This document shows, one piece after another, positions 47,124-58,381 of a stretch of 64,000 nucleotides of DNA (its first letter is position 1; every line of letters starts with the position of its first letter). This stretch comes from Neonectria sp. B-13. Its lineage: Eukaryota > Ascomycota > Sordariomycetes > Hypocreales > Nectriaceae. Under the pieces are notes generated by a model. It made no database searches and was not told where the DNA came from. It saw only the letters and a list, made by a program, of their open reading frames with translations. Both the position numbers and the translations under genes were made by a program. The DNA is taken from the NCBI GenBank assembly GCA_002682825.1, contig NOKP01000001.1:3847296-3911295 (forward strand), given 5' to 3'.

Positions 47124-48807
47124 GGTTTCAATGGGGTGTGGCAGAGGGGGGATGGGAGGAGAGGAGGGAGACGGAAACGAAGAGGAGTGAGGGTGAGGAA
47201 AAGAGGAAAAGGAGGATGAAGATGACGAGTTGTGGTGAAGGCGGAGATGAGAAGGGTGGGCGTTGAAGAGGCGGGCAAGTGTAAGTGGTGGGGGAAGGTG
47301 CAGAGGGGCCGCAACAGTAGCGCGATGGGCTGAAGCTGAAGCGGGAGCGCAAACACACCGCAGATAGAGCAGTTTTGGCGGGGAAGAGACTGGGATTGTT
47401 GAGTGTAGTGAGATGGCACGATGGTTCCAGCGAGGGGAGACTGGTGGTGATGATGATCCAAGACGATGCGGGTGCGGCCGAGTCTGGAGATGGAGCAGAG
47501 GGATCGAATTGGCTTTATAGCCAAGCGACACCCAGGACGCCGGCCTCGCTGAAGCCATCTCCCTAACCACTGGAAGCTTCGGCCTGTGCTGCAAAAGGCC
47601 GTCAATTGGGGAGGTAGAAGTACAGCGTACTCTCTCACAACGCACCACACCGCCGTGAGACCTTGGGCCACTGAAGGCTGAGGGCTAAAGCCAACGGCTT
47701 GCGCTAGCACCATCACCGTCTCCGAGATGCGACACGAGCTCCTTCGGCGTCTGCAACAGTGTGGGTGCACAGGGGCCTGTGCTGCCTGGAGCGAAAGGTC
47801 TCAGGCACGCGAAAGCCCATGATCGCTCGTTGCTTGCGGCTCATTGCAGCGCTGGTGCCTGGCCAGCTGTGGACAACCTCCTTACAATGGCCCCGCCTCG
47901 CCATTGATACGACAGAAGCCCATCACGCTCGTCCGCACGCCAGAAGTGATGCATCGTGAATTCAAGTTCAAACCCCGACATGCCCATCTGATGTGTACTG
48001 CTACTTCGTACTTCACCATGCTTTCATAATTCATCGCCCCATTTACACCGACCCCTCAATCTCGCCAGGCAGAAACGCCCTCTTCGACATTCATACTGGG
48101 GAGGACAACCCCGACAGGTTCCGGTAATCGATTGAGAATCCCACATCTCCAGATTTCTCGTCCATGGTTTCTTCCCCTTTCTTCCGCCCTCTCCGAGTCA
48201 GAAATCACAAACGTCACCTGCAGAGACGGACCCTTGGGCGGGCGGGTCAGCTCATCAGCCACAAACCACAGCTGTCCAACAACCGCTCGTGCCAAGAACC
48301 TCTAATTCAGGCCATGCTGCTATGGAGGAGTTTCCTGTTCCCAAGCCCGCCGCCTGTTCTCAGCAACAATTCCCCTCCCTATGCCTATGACAATGAGCTC
48401 AATTGACCATAGTGTTAAGCTATCGATTCAGACTCAGTGGCCATACAATACCCCAAGTTGCATCACTTCATATGATGTTGGTTGGCGTAAGTAGCCGCCA
48501 GCACGTGGTAATCTCTGGTATACAAATCAGGTAGTATGGGTTTGGTAAACAAGGGATTCGTCGGTAAATAAATGATTTCTTCGATCCACAGTCAATGCAT
48601 GAAATATAAGACAATAAATTGATGAGTCTAGAATTATGTATTAAAATGACCATATCGGCAGCTCAATCGGTCCATTAAGACCACTTTCGTTTCACCGTGC
48701 CAGCCAGCTAAGTATTATAGAGCCAAGCAAGTCTGTACTAAAGTGCCCATGTGATGTCCACCCTTGACCATAATGATCAAAAGGGGATCATGTGAACTGT
48801 CCACAGT
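47124..48807. other. Intergenic region upstream of the ankyrin gene
   Basis: 1.7 kb containing the ankyrin gene promoter/leader and the 3' UTR of the small secreted-protein gene. The ankyrin frame stays open upstream to 47648, but the leader is CT-rich and MADLPQ is preferred as start. No other gene is seen. Confidence 0.45.
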
Positions 48808-49520
48808 TTACTGAGGAAGGGCTGAGCGGAAACTGGCAATGGCAGCGTCGAGAGCCGCGTTAAGTGCGTTGAGGGAGTCGGTGGCAGCTGCGGTCCCAGT
48901 CCCGGACAGTGATCCAATAGCGGTGGTCAGGAGGTTCTAATGACAGATTAGGTATACACATCTCAAAGGGCTAGCTTCGGCTACTCACATCGACCGAGGT
49001 CTTCAGGGCGATGAAAACGGCAGAGAACATTCCGGAGACAATGGGCACATTGGTGAAGAGTGCGCTCTTGCCGCTGATGGTGCTCAGCAGCTGTTGCTGA
49101 GAGAGGGAGAACTGCAATGTGTGAGCATGGATTCGATATATATTGAAAAGATGTGCCCACCTGTTGGATAGCGGTGAGAAGCTTGTCGGTGTCAACTTCG
49201 CCGCTCGCTGCGCCGTTGTTAAGAGCGCCGTTGCCGATGAGGGTCGTGCTGAGCGTGATAACTTGGGAGACGCCAGAGATGAGCGTCTATTGTTCGATTA
49301 GCTGGGTAGGCTATTGAGGGTATAGAGAGCTTCATACGGTAGCCGGGCCAATTCCGGCCATGAACTGTGGCAGGTTGGTGGCCGAAAGCTGGCTGGCGGG
49401 TCCCAGCAGCGACTTGGTAAGGGAGGTGAGGTTGTTGAGACCAATCGTGTACTGGGTGGCGGGCACCAAGGCGTTGGCCATGGCAGCAGTGACGGCAACG
49501 ATACCGACGGAGAAGCGCAT
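48808..49520 (-). CDS. Small secreted protein, 186 aa, 4 exons (possibly UVI-1-like)
   Basis: Minus-strand exons are 49520-49338, 49286-49161, 49111-48989 and 48936-48808 (561 nt, all phase 0). Introns are 49-52 nt with donors GTATGA, GTGGGC and GTGAGT and AG acceptors. The first 18-20 residues (MRFSVGIVAVTAAMANALVP) form a signal peptide with a small-residue cleavage region. The mature protein is Ala/Ser/Thr/Leu-rich and helical, without cysteines or a GPI-like tail. It contains NNLTSLTKSLLGPASQLSAT and VPIVSGMFSAVFIALKTSVD and ends ASFRSALPQ. Length and layout resemble the fungal UVI-1-type secreted proteins and, more loosely, HsbA/galactomannoprotein repeats, but I cannot confirm either. 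The consistent splicing makes the gene call solid; the function is unknown. Confidence 0.82.
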
Positions 49521-50145
49521 GTTGGCGGTTGGGTGGTGTTTTGAGGGGATGGATGGATTTGAAGTGTTGTGGATTGGCTGTTGAGCTGGTGCTTTTGGGC
49601 TGTTGCTGTTGAGTGGATGCTGAGTGTGGTGAGTTGTTATGAAATGAGCGAGGCATTCGAGGTCTTTATACCCAACTATGACTCTCTCGAAACTAACTCC
49701 CTAAGGAGGTCATCGCCATCTATCAGATCGCATCTACGATGCATTAAGCCATTCCCGCACGCCTTCGTGCCTCAGGGCGCGATTTCGCGAGATGGAATGC
49801 TTCCGGCAAGTCAAAACCAAGGCCAGATCCTGGAAAGAAAGTCAATTGTCGATCGTGGAATGGCAATAACAGCCACTAGTAAGACATCCCCGGCTGTCCG
49901 GCGTCAGTAAACTCTCAGTCGCAGACGTTCTTGAGAGTATGTTCAGCTGTAGAGTGATCACTTAACACAGGTAACATAAGTATTAAGGTAGAGTGGTTTT
50001 GAACCGATGCGGCAAGTAGTTGACATTTGCTAACGGCACTTGGTAGGCTCGAGGCCGCGGGACGCAATGTCTCTGAAAGTCTGTGAAAGTATAATGATGC
50101 TTTAACCGTGCGCCTCGGCGCTTCGGGCCGCTTCTAGACCCTGGT

Positions 50146-50169
50146 CCCCGGGCCCGGGCCCGGGCCCGG
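50146..50169. repeat. (CCCGGG)n self-complementary tract
   Basis: Four tandem copies of the hexamer, each copy palindromic, in an otherwise AT-leaning region. It could form a stable hairpin. Confidence 0.85.
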
Positions 50170-51299
50170 ACGGGACCTTCGATCGAAATCGATTCCAGGT
50201 TGGTCATCGTGACAGCCATCCGGCAACGTGTGGAGAAAACGGGAAGGAATGGACCTGGCTGTCCCCAAAGGCTGAACATCACCTTCCGTAGCTGCAAATA
50301 CCCAGCCAACCCTTTAGTCTCATTAAGTCTGTTGGACCGCTTTGGGAAATAGGTAACGAATTGTGATAGTCTACCAGGAGTAAGCTCCAGGCTACTGGGA
50401 ACAATGATTAGCCAGGGCCGAATAAATATGTCTGAGTCCGGAATGTCCGATAGGATGATTAATCGGGCAGTGTGTTAGACGGGAACTATTGTGTAAACTA
50501 CGAGGGTCGTAAGTTCAATTAATCTAAGGCGTCACTTATAATATATTATCACGATATGACACACAGTCAAAGTATTCCTCTCCCGTTTTCACTTTGAGCA
50601 TCGTGATAGCATTTTGTCCTGTGGTATTGCTCCCAAATTCACCAGGTACCTTGAGTTCTCGGAATATGGTATCCCGGCAGCCCACTTACTCCTCAATCGC
50701 GGATTGCGCCAAAACAAAAGGCGGAGTCTAGATGGAAACTACGGCGAAGCAGTAACGTCCGACGGAGTTCGGAAGCCTAGTTGCAGAGTACGCTTTCGTT
50801 AGACTCTGTCTTGTGCTTCCATCGTTAATAGTACAGACGGCAACTTCCAGCGCCACATAGCAGAGCGGTTGATTAGTTAGTTGGATGAACTGGGCCAGTT
50901 TTCAATAGAGTTGAGAACTAAGTAGGGAAACCCGTCCATGGACAGTAACACAGCGCTCGAGTCAATAACAGCTCCATCGGACAAACAGTCTGAGTCGATG
51001 GGTGTCCACTTTATTCGCTCAGGCGAGACGAACGATTCTAGACGTGGCATAGGACGGATTTAGCACTCTCCGCAACAAGTACACACCATCAGGCCCCCAC
51101 GCCCCGTCCGAGTATCGCGGAGGGATTCCAGCCACGAATGCCAGTCAACCCCACAAGAAATGAGGTTTCGGCCTTGCCGACGGCCCTGTTTCCTGAGGAC
51201 GACTGACCGATGGGTTAAGAACAAAAAGACACAAGAGAAGTCGGAAACCCTGAATTGTGTGACATGATGAAGCAAAAGTTGACATCAGGACGAGATGTC

Positions 51300-51306
51300 A
51301 AAAAAA
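51300..51306 (-). terminator. RNA polymerase III terminator of the tRNA
   Basis: Seven consecutive T residues on the minus strand, beginning 8 nt after the tRNA 3' end, as expected for Pol III termination. Confidence 0.8.
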
Positions 51307-51314
51307 CGTATCCG

Positions 51315-51403
51315 CGACAGAGACAAGATTCGAACTTGCGCGGCCGAAGCCAATGCATTGCGACGATTCGAGTGCATCCCTTTAACCACTCAGGCACTCT
51401 GCC
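51315..51403 (-). tRNA. tRNA-Ser(CGA), with a probable 8-nt intron
   Basis: A minus-strand class II tRNA. Acceptor stem GGCAGAG pairs with CTCTGTC. The A box is TGCCTGAGTGG and the B box AGTTCGAATCT. The T arm is GCAAG-TTCGAAT-CTTGT. A long variable arm (TGGCTTCGGCC) indicates Ser or Leu, and the anticodon stem ATGCA/TGCAT encloses CTCGAA, giving anticodon CGA (decodes UCG). The loop is 8 nt too long, which fits an intron (TCGTCGCA) directly 3' of position 37, the canonical tRNA intron site. Discriminator is G, no encoded CCA, and a T7 run follows. Confidence 0.88.
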
Positions 51404-52296
51404 ACTTATTGCATGTGATGATGGAAAAATGGCCGCAAACTAAACCCATATTCTTGTAGACCGCTTGGCACGTCCTAGTCGAAATTCCAATGTCATTACC
51501 CCGCCGCAGTCAGGGTCCCGCATCCAATCTACTAAGTACTAAGCATAACGAGGAAGACACCCTACTATAAACCTTATTAGTACTTTGAAGGTACATATTT
51601 ATCTCTTGAGTATATTGATTTCCTCTGGCCAACATAATTGGCCTCCAAAAGAGGTAATCTAAAGATCGCCTATAGCCAATAAGTATCAAGCCAACTTACG
51701 CCCATCGGGGTGGGGCCGGTCCCTCGACGACTGCAAGACGCGAAGGGCATCAAGACAATGAAGTCATCCAGGGCAGCACCTGGCCGGTATAATGGCTGTT
51801 CTTTGCTGAGTAGGGTGTTTACCCGATTCCTGTATATGAAGAGTAGAAGTATGACCAGATGTTGAGTTCGTGTTTGTTTCTATCATACATTTGTGCACAC
51901 CAGTCAACCATGTTCAAATATTGTGGCTTATTTCAACACATACAAATGCGAAACTACCGAACATAAGAAGCAGATTTGACTGGTCGTATCTCAATTATAT
52001 CTGCCATACGACATTAAATTACGCGTCCTCTTTGCGTTCCAAAACTGTGAAAGGCGGGACGTTCCAGGGTAGCCATCTTGTCGCGGTGCCACTTTACGGG
52101 TCGACGCGAATCACGTGCCGACGCATCCGCTGACTAACAAACGCGCGACGCGGCACAGCTAGCTTGCCCCATCTGAATCACGATAACAACCAGGCACTCT
52201 CGAAGGTGCAGCTCCCCACGAAGAGACCCAAACGACAATTCAGATGTATGTGTCGATAGTACATGAAAGACGTACCGACACTACTCTGTCGGCTTC
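51404..52296. promoter_or_regulatory. Promoter region of sgs1 (and tRNA upstream region)
   Basis: The last 200 bp before the sgs1 start contains AATCACGTG (CACGTG at 52112-52117) and three ACGCG cores (52104-52108, 52141-52145, 52148-52152), 145-193 bp upstream of the ATG. This is the same pairing seen before mph1. The rest of the interval is AT-leaning and shows no gene. Confidence 0.5.
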
Positions 52297-55200
52297 ATGA
52301 CTCGTAACAATCTTGCAGACCATCTGCCCTGGTTGTTAAGCGACCTCACCCTCCCCAGACCTTCGACGCTACCGTTTCCTACCGCCAACGACGCCTCCCA
52401 GCCGGGACTCTCCCAATCACAACACAGTGAAACATCTGGTCCGCAAGAGCCCCGACCCGAACCGCCCTTCCAGACCGAAGACAGGAAATATCCTCAAACT
52501 ACCGCGTCAAGCAGATCAAATGGACTGGGGGGGAGAAGCACGGCCTTGCGGGATACGGACGAGGTGATAATAGTGGAAGACACCATGGCACGCCTCATGT
52601 CGAGTGTCAAATCGAAGAAATCCAGCCTTGTTTCCAAGCCGCCGCCGCAGCTCCTGACCCCAGCGTCTACCAAGGGGCGTCTTTCACTCCAACCTGACAC
52701 CCAAATAAAGCGTGTCAATGGTAAGCACAGAAACATGTTGACTGAGAGGCTGAACTAAATTTGAATTTTTATAGGTGCCCAAACTCCCCAAACGAACGGA
52801 AACAAGGAGTTGTCCTCGAAGAAACATATCGCATCGTCTCGAGCCCCGTGTGCAAGCAGCCCCGATTTTCCAGACCTCGACGCCAAAGATCTGGAATGCA
52901 TGGACTTGACAGAAGACACATTGATATCATCTGACTCACTACAGTTTGGAAGCGATGTCAAGTTCTGGGATGAAGATTTCCCGGCTCGGCCTGAGCTACC
53001 CGTGTCAAGTGGAAAGAAAAGGAAAAACACCGACATCAGCAAGGAGGAGTTTGCCGACATGGAAGACTTCCCAGATGTCTATGAACTCCTCGGAACCGAC
53101 CCGCCCATCTCCAGCCCAAGTCGGTCCAATTTGCGTCGAAAAGAAATCTCCAGCAGTACTAGGACACGTCGAATACGCGATATCCCCCTGTGCCCCGCAG
53201 CAATCGGAACGTCCCCAAGCAAGAGACTTGGCTTGGTGGTGGAAGAACATATTGATCCGCCATCTCCATCAACGGAGGCTTTGAGCCGGAAAAGTCAACC
53301 TACCCGCGGACAGACCCCCGGGCGAACAGATGGCTTCCCCACCTCTTCTGCAAGTCGCAAGAAAGCAAGGAGTTCACCCAAGGTCTCACCGCCCCGTGGT
53401 TCAGTACGTCAACCAGACCGGTCTTCGACAAATCGACAACCAACCAACATGGACGACCTGACAATTCCCGACTCCGATGACGAATTCTTAACCCCCCCAT
53501 CCCACAATAGCTCAATGATCATGCCGGGGTTGTTCACCGGAAATCCAGTCCAAGATGGGACGGTCACGGATTTGGACACTGCACCAGCGTTCCAAATGGC
53601 TCAAGATTCGTCCCTAGATGCACGAAACTCTTCAAATAGAAAGTCTTCGACACCTATCGAATCGAGGATCTCAAGGGCTGAAACCGACGATTTTCAGGAG
53701 GATGCGCTTGACCAAGCTGGCACACCATCAAGCCAGACACCAAGAATTCTCGTACATTTGTCTTCTGACCCAAGTCTCTTAGCTAAGCGGATCGACGTTG
53801 TTGAAAAGTTGATTGAAAAGAATGATAAAAAGTACGAGAGGGCAATGGCCGGTCGCTGTACGAAGGAACAGCGGACTCAAATCAAGTTGGAAAAGGAGCT
53901 GCTGCTGCGACAGCGGGAGGCCGTCAAGGAACTGGCTGGTCCTGTGGACTCATACAAAGTTCTTTGCGAAAAACGCGAGGACTTTGTGAAACAAATCGCC
54001 CAAGCGTACTCTGAGGGACTCGATACGGATGAGGACGAGTCTCGGCTGGATGAACTGACTGACAAAATCCAAGAGGTGGAGCAGTCTTTACTCAAAGCTC
54101 TCGCAGATGCGGGCCTGGACGAAGATGCCCTCTTACCGAGCTCCCAACAACCAAGTTCTTGTCCGACACCTGGTCATGTTGTCGTGATGGGTACTCAGCC
54201 AACTTCTCGAAGTAACGTCAACATGTCAGCAGCCTCAAGAGAGCCTATACCGGGGATGGACACGGGGTCTCAAGTGGTCCAACAAACACAACTGGCCGAC
54301 GGCTCTCAACGAAGGGCTTGGAATGAGAGAGTCCCTGGAACTGAAATACCGCCAAGATTGAGTTTGATCTCTCAAGACGAAGACGAAGATTCATTTCTTC
54401 CCTTTCCCCGAGATTCGCAAAGGGCCTCAAAGTTCCGCAGTCGACCAGAGCCAACATCGAAACCTCTAGCACCAGTTTTTGCTGGCGATGCCGAATTCGA
54501 TGTACCGGGTGAAGGGTTTTCTGACATGGATGACTACGAGCCCCGGCCTGCGTTGCGACCTGAGATAAATCTGGTACCCGCCACTGCTCGAAGAACACCT
54601 CAAATTACCCGCCAGCACCGTTCTCGCGACGAGTTCAGCGATTTTAGTGACGATGAAGATATGATTGCCTTTGCACAAGACTATGAGACTCGCCAGTCCC
54701 TTGGAGTCTCTTCTCAAGCCTCTAGGAATGTCTTCTTTGAGACATCGGGAAATGCTGCGCCCACATCGAAGTCTCGAGTTCTATCGAAGAAGCAAGCTAC
54801 TCCAGTGGTGGCAGAAGCAAGAATACCGCCCGAACTCATGCGACATGCATGGTCTCCTGAGGTTCAGAGGATGTTGAAGGATCGTTTCAGGATGAGAGGA
54901 TTTCGCCACAACCAGCTCGAAGCCATCAACGCTACACTCGGAGGCCAAGATGCATTTGTCCTCATGCCGACAGGTGGTGGAAAGTCTCTTTGCTATCAAC
55001 TTCCTGCTGTGATAAAGACTGGCAAGACTCGAGGTGTTACTATTGTTGTTTCTCCCTTGATCAGTTTGATGCAAGATCAGGTTGACCATATGAAAGCCTT
55101 GGGAATACAAGCTGTTGCGTTCAATGGTGAGTGCCCGGCCGAATACAAGAGACAGGTGATGAATGCCTTCAACGAGCGAAGTCCGGAGCATTTCGTTGAG

Positions 55201-57444
55201 CTTCTGTATGTCACCCCGGAGATGGTGAGCAAGAACACCGCCTTCAACAACGGGATGCAAACTTTGTATCAAAAAGGCAAACTTGCCCGGCTTGTCATCG
55301 ACGAGGCACATTGTGTCAGTCAATGGGGCCATGATTTCCGACCTGACTACAAAACCTTGGGTCAGGTTCGACAGAGGTATCCCCAAGTGCCTGTGATGGC
55401 TCTCACAGCTACTGCAACACAAAATGTGATTGTCGACATCAGGCATAATTTGGGGATGAACAACTGCCAGACCTTTTCACAAAGCTTCAACCGGCCGAAC
55501 CTTTATTATGAGGTCCTCCCCAAGACCTCTAATAACACCGCAACAGAGAGTATTGCGTCCCTCATCAGATCAAAATATTCGAACTTGAGTGGTATCGTTT
55601 ACACTATCTCCCGGAAGCAGGCCGAGGACGTTGCAACAAAGCTTTCCAATCATGGCGTCACGGCACGGCACTACCATGCAGGCATCGACCCCCAAGAGAA
55701 GGTAGAGGTACAAACTTCGTGGCAGAAGGGAGACGTTAAAGTTGTGGTGGCCACCATTGCCTTTGGCATGGGAATCGACAAGCCAGATGTGAGATTTGTT
55801 GTGCATCACGGACTTCCCAAGAGCCTGGAAGGCTACTATCAGGAGACTGGTCGCGCAGGCAGAGATGGCAAGCCTTCCGACTGCATTCTGTATTATGGAA
55901 AGGGGGACATAAGGGTCCTCAAGAAATTGATTGCAGATGGTGATGGAAACAACGAGCAAAAGGAGCGACAGATGGTGATGCTGAATCGAGTTACCGCATT
56001 TTGCGATAACAAATCCGACTGCAGACGGACTGAGGTTCTCCGATACTTTGGCGAGGACTTCACGCCGGCGCAATGCAAGAAAGCATGCGACAACTGCAAA
56101 GCTGGGTTGACATTTGAGCAACAAGACTTCTCGGAATACGCTATCGCTGCTATTCGAGTGGTGCAACGACAGAGGCGACTGACGCCGAACCAATGCGCTG
56201 AAATCTTGCTGGGCAAAAAATACCCCCCGAGTGAGCAGGAGCTATCAGACGAAGTCTATGGCATGGCAAAGGGCTTGAAGAAACACGAACTTGTGAGAGT
56301 CATTGACAAGCTGTCGGCGGAGAAAGCCTTTGATGAAGACAATGTCGTCGGCAACCATGGTGTGGCGATCCAATACCTGCGACTTGGTCCGACAGTCAGA
56401 TATTTTCTCACGGGACAACGGAAACTCATGCTCACGATCCCAGTCTCGGAGGGGAAGGCCGCAAAAACGACCAAGCCCAAGCCCAAGAAGGTCAGCAAGA
56501 AGGCCAAGGATCAGGAGCTCCCAGCGGTCCCGTCAACCTACGTTTCGTCGCCTGTGGGTAGAAGACGCAAGAAATCGCGCGTTGTTGACAGTGACGACGA
56601 GGACAGTGGTCTGACGACATATGTGTATCCGAGTGACAGGTTTGTCGCACCTAACAATGAGATGGATGATGACGACGAGGAGGCTTTTGACGAATTGCCG
56701 ACGCATCGACCAGCGAAGCCCCCATCAAAGAAATTGGGTCCTCCCATATCCACTGATACTCGCCTACAAGACTTGCCGGAAATCCATCAAGACATTGTTC
56801 AAGCCTTCGTCCAAGAGGCCAAGAAGCTTGAAGAGCATATCCGCAACCGAAAGGAACTGAGGAAGCCTCTCTTTACGGAGCGAGATTTCCAGGAAATGGC
56901 GATCAACTGGACGATTTCTCTGGACAGGATGAAGCGTATCCCTGGCATCGAGCCCGACAAGGTCAAGGAGCATGGTCCCAAGATCGCCGCCATCCTGCGG
57001 AGACACCACAGCATGTACCAGGAGATGATGGGTATAAATCACGCCGGCGGCCACGGCCAAGAGATCGTGGATCTGATAAGTTCAGAGGTTGAGATGGACG
57101 AAGACTTGGACGACGACGAAGAAGGCCAAGACTCGCACTACTTCCACAACCCCGGGACTCAGCCAGACGTCCGGGCATGGAACGACAAGCTCCAGGGCCT
57201 GACCAGCCAGCCAAGCGAGAGCAAGCCCAAATCCTCGTACAGTAGAGGCGGCGGAAGAAAGTTTTCTGCAAAGGGGGGAGGTCGTTCAAAAAGGATGTCT
57301 GGCGGCGGAGGAGTGACCAAGCGCAGGGGCGGAGGTGGCGGCCGCAAGGCCAGCGGCTCCTCGGGCATGTCGAGAGCTGCCAGCGCCGGGGCAAAGAAGA
57401 TTGTTCGAAAACCTGGCGGTGGCATTGGACTGATGCCCGTGTGA
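52297..57444 (+). CDS. RecQ-family DNA helicase, Sgs1/BLM/QDE-3 type, 1697 aa, 2 exons
   Basis: 3'-5' helicase acting with topoisomerase III and Rmi1 to dissolve recombination intermediates; the Neurospora homologue QDE-3 also acts in quelling. Exon 1 is 52297-52720 and exon 2 is 52775-57444 (5094 nt); the 54-nt intron has donor GTAAGC and acceptor TATAG. The ~850-residue N-terminus is acidic and Ser-rich, as in Sgs1. The helicase has FRHNQLEAINATLGGQ (motif 0), PTGGGKSLCYQLP (Walker A, ~873), VIDEAHCVSQWGHDFRPDY (DEAH, ~984), ALTATAT and QETGRAGRDG. RecQ-Ct has the zinc-binding Cys set ending KKACDNC (~1218-1250) and a winged helix. An HRDC domain follows at about 1475-1560 (LRKPLFTERDFQEMAINW). 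The C-terminus is Gly/Arg/Lys-rich. HRDC and size favour the Sgs1/QDE-3 class over short RecQ paralogues. Confidence 0.95.
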
Positions 57445-58381
57445 GGCGAATATTCACCCGCGAGTGGAAACATAGTAATCACAGCATGGTGGGGAAAATG
57501 GACGACATGGACGAAGACGGCGTTTTGATGATATGACGGCAAGAATTTGCGTGTATTCAAGGAACGGAAACTAAATGCTCCCTAGAGCGGAGCATGTTCT
57601 TTGGGGAGTTCGACTTGGTCTGGTCTGGTTTCTTCTGCATGGGTGGCGATCAGGAGTGGCTCTCTACTTCACGGGGATGCATATCATACGAGCGAAGCAT
57701 CCGACATATACAGTAGCTACACTGCCTTGGCCTTGACGAGACTTCCTTGTCACGGGCGCAAGGTGTAGATATAGTAAACATTCAGAACATCACGAGTGGT
57801 TATGTATTGGTGTCTGTGTGATGGTGTCATGCTTGAACTGGGCCGTCCACATGTGATTTCTCTATCTGATACTCAAACACAGCAGCATTGTGGGTATAAC
57901 GCTCCTAATTCAACGGCAACGAACCCTGCAGCTATAGCTCAAATTGTCCCGTCCTCTTCCCCCCTTACCCCCCCCCAATTACAACACGTAACCTGCCCAT
58001 CCCTTGGGCATATGAAAATAAGAAGACATGGAGAGATCCCCACAAACATGTGAAGAGATCCTCAGAAATAAATAAGGCGAATTCAAGGCCACACTTCTCA
58101 GTCGTACCCTAAAACTCCGTTCGTTTGAAGCGCCCTCCCTTGCCCGGTACGCCATGCTGTTGTAAGCAAAATGGGTTTCTTTAAAAATTGGCGCGCCTCG
58201 CTCCTCAAGCCTTTGTCATCGAGATATTTACATTCTCAAGGCATGTTGAGCAATTCACATCGTCGGAAACAAGTATGTAACATGGGTACAAATCGAATCG
58301 CTTTCTCTTGGGGCGTTAGAGTGAGCGTAGGCAGAACCATGGTGCTGTTCAAGAAAGAAAAAGGGGCATTGGGGAATCCCA
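57445..58381. other. Convergent spacer sgs1 / kar9-like
   Basis: A 937-bp tail-to-tail spacer, with presumed 3' UTRs. No further gene is recognised. Confidence 0.45.

Larger units (their letters stand above)
49521..51314. other. AT-richer intergenic region with a GC palindrome
   Basis: 1.8 kb between the secreted-protein start and the tRNA. Parts (50340-50600) are AT-rich. In contrast, 50146-50169 is a pure C/G (CCCGGG)n tract. No coding sequence or transposon end is recognised. Confidence 0.45.

Noticed and set aside
46422..47219. 265-codon plus-strand ORF
   Set aside because: Antisense shadow of ankyrin exon 1.
47124..47648. 175-residue N-terminal extension of the ankyrin protein
   Set aside because: CT-rich leader translated as Pro/Ser/His low complexity; MADLPQ start is more plausible.
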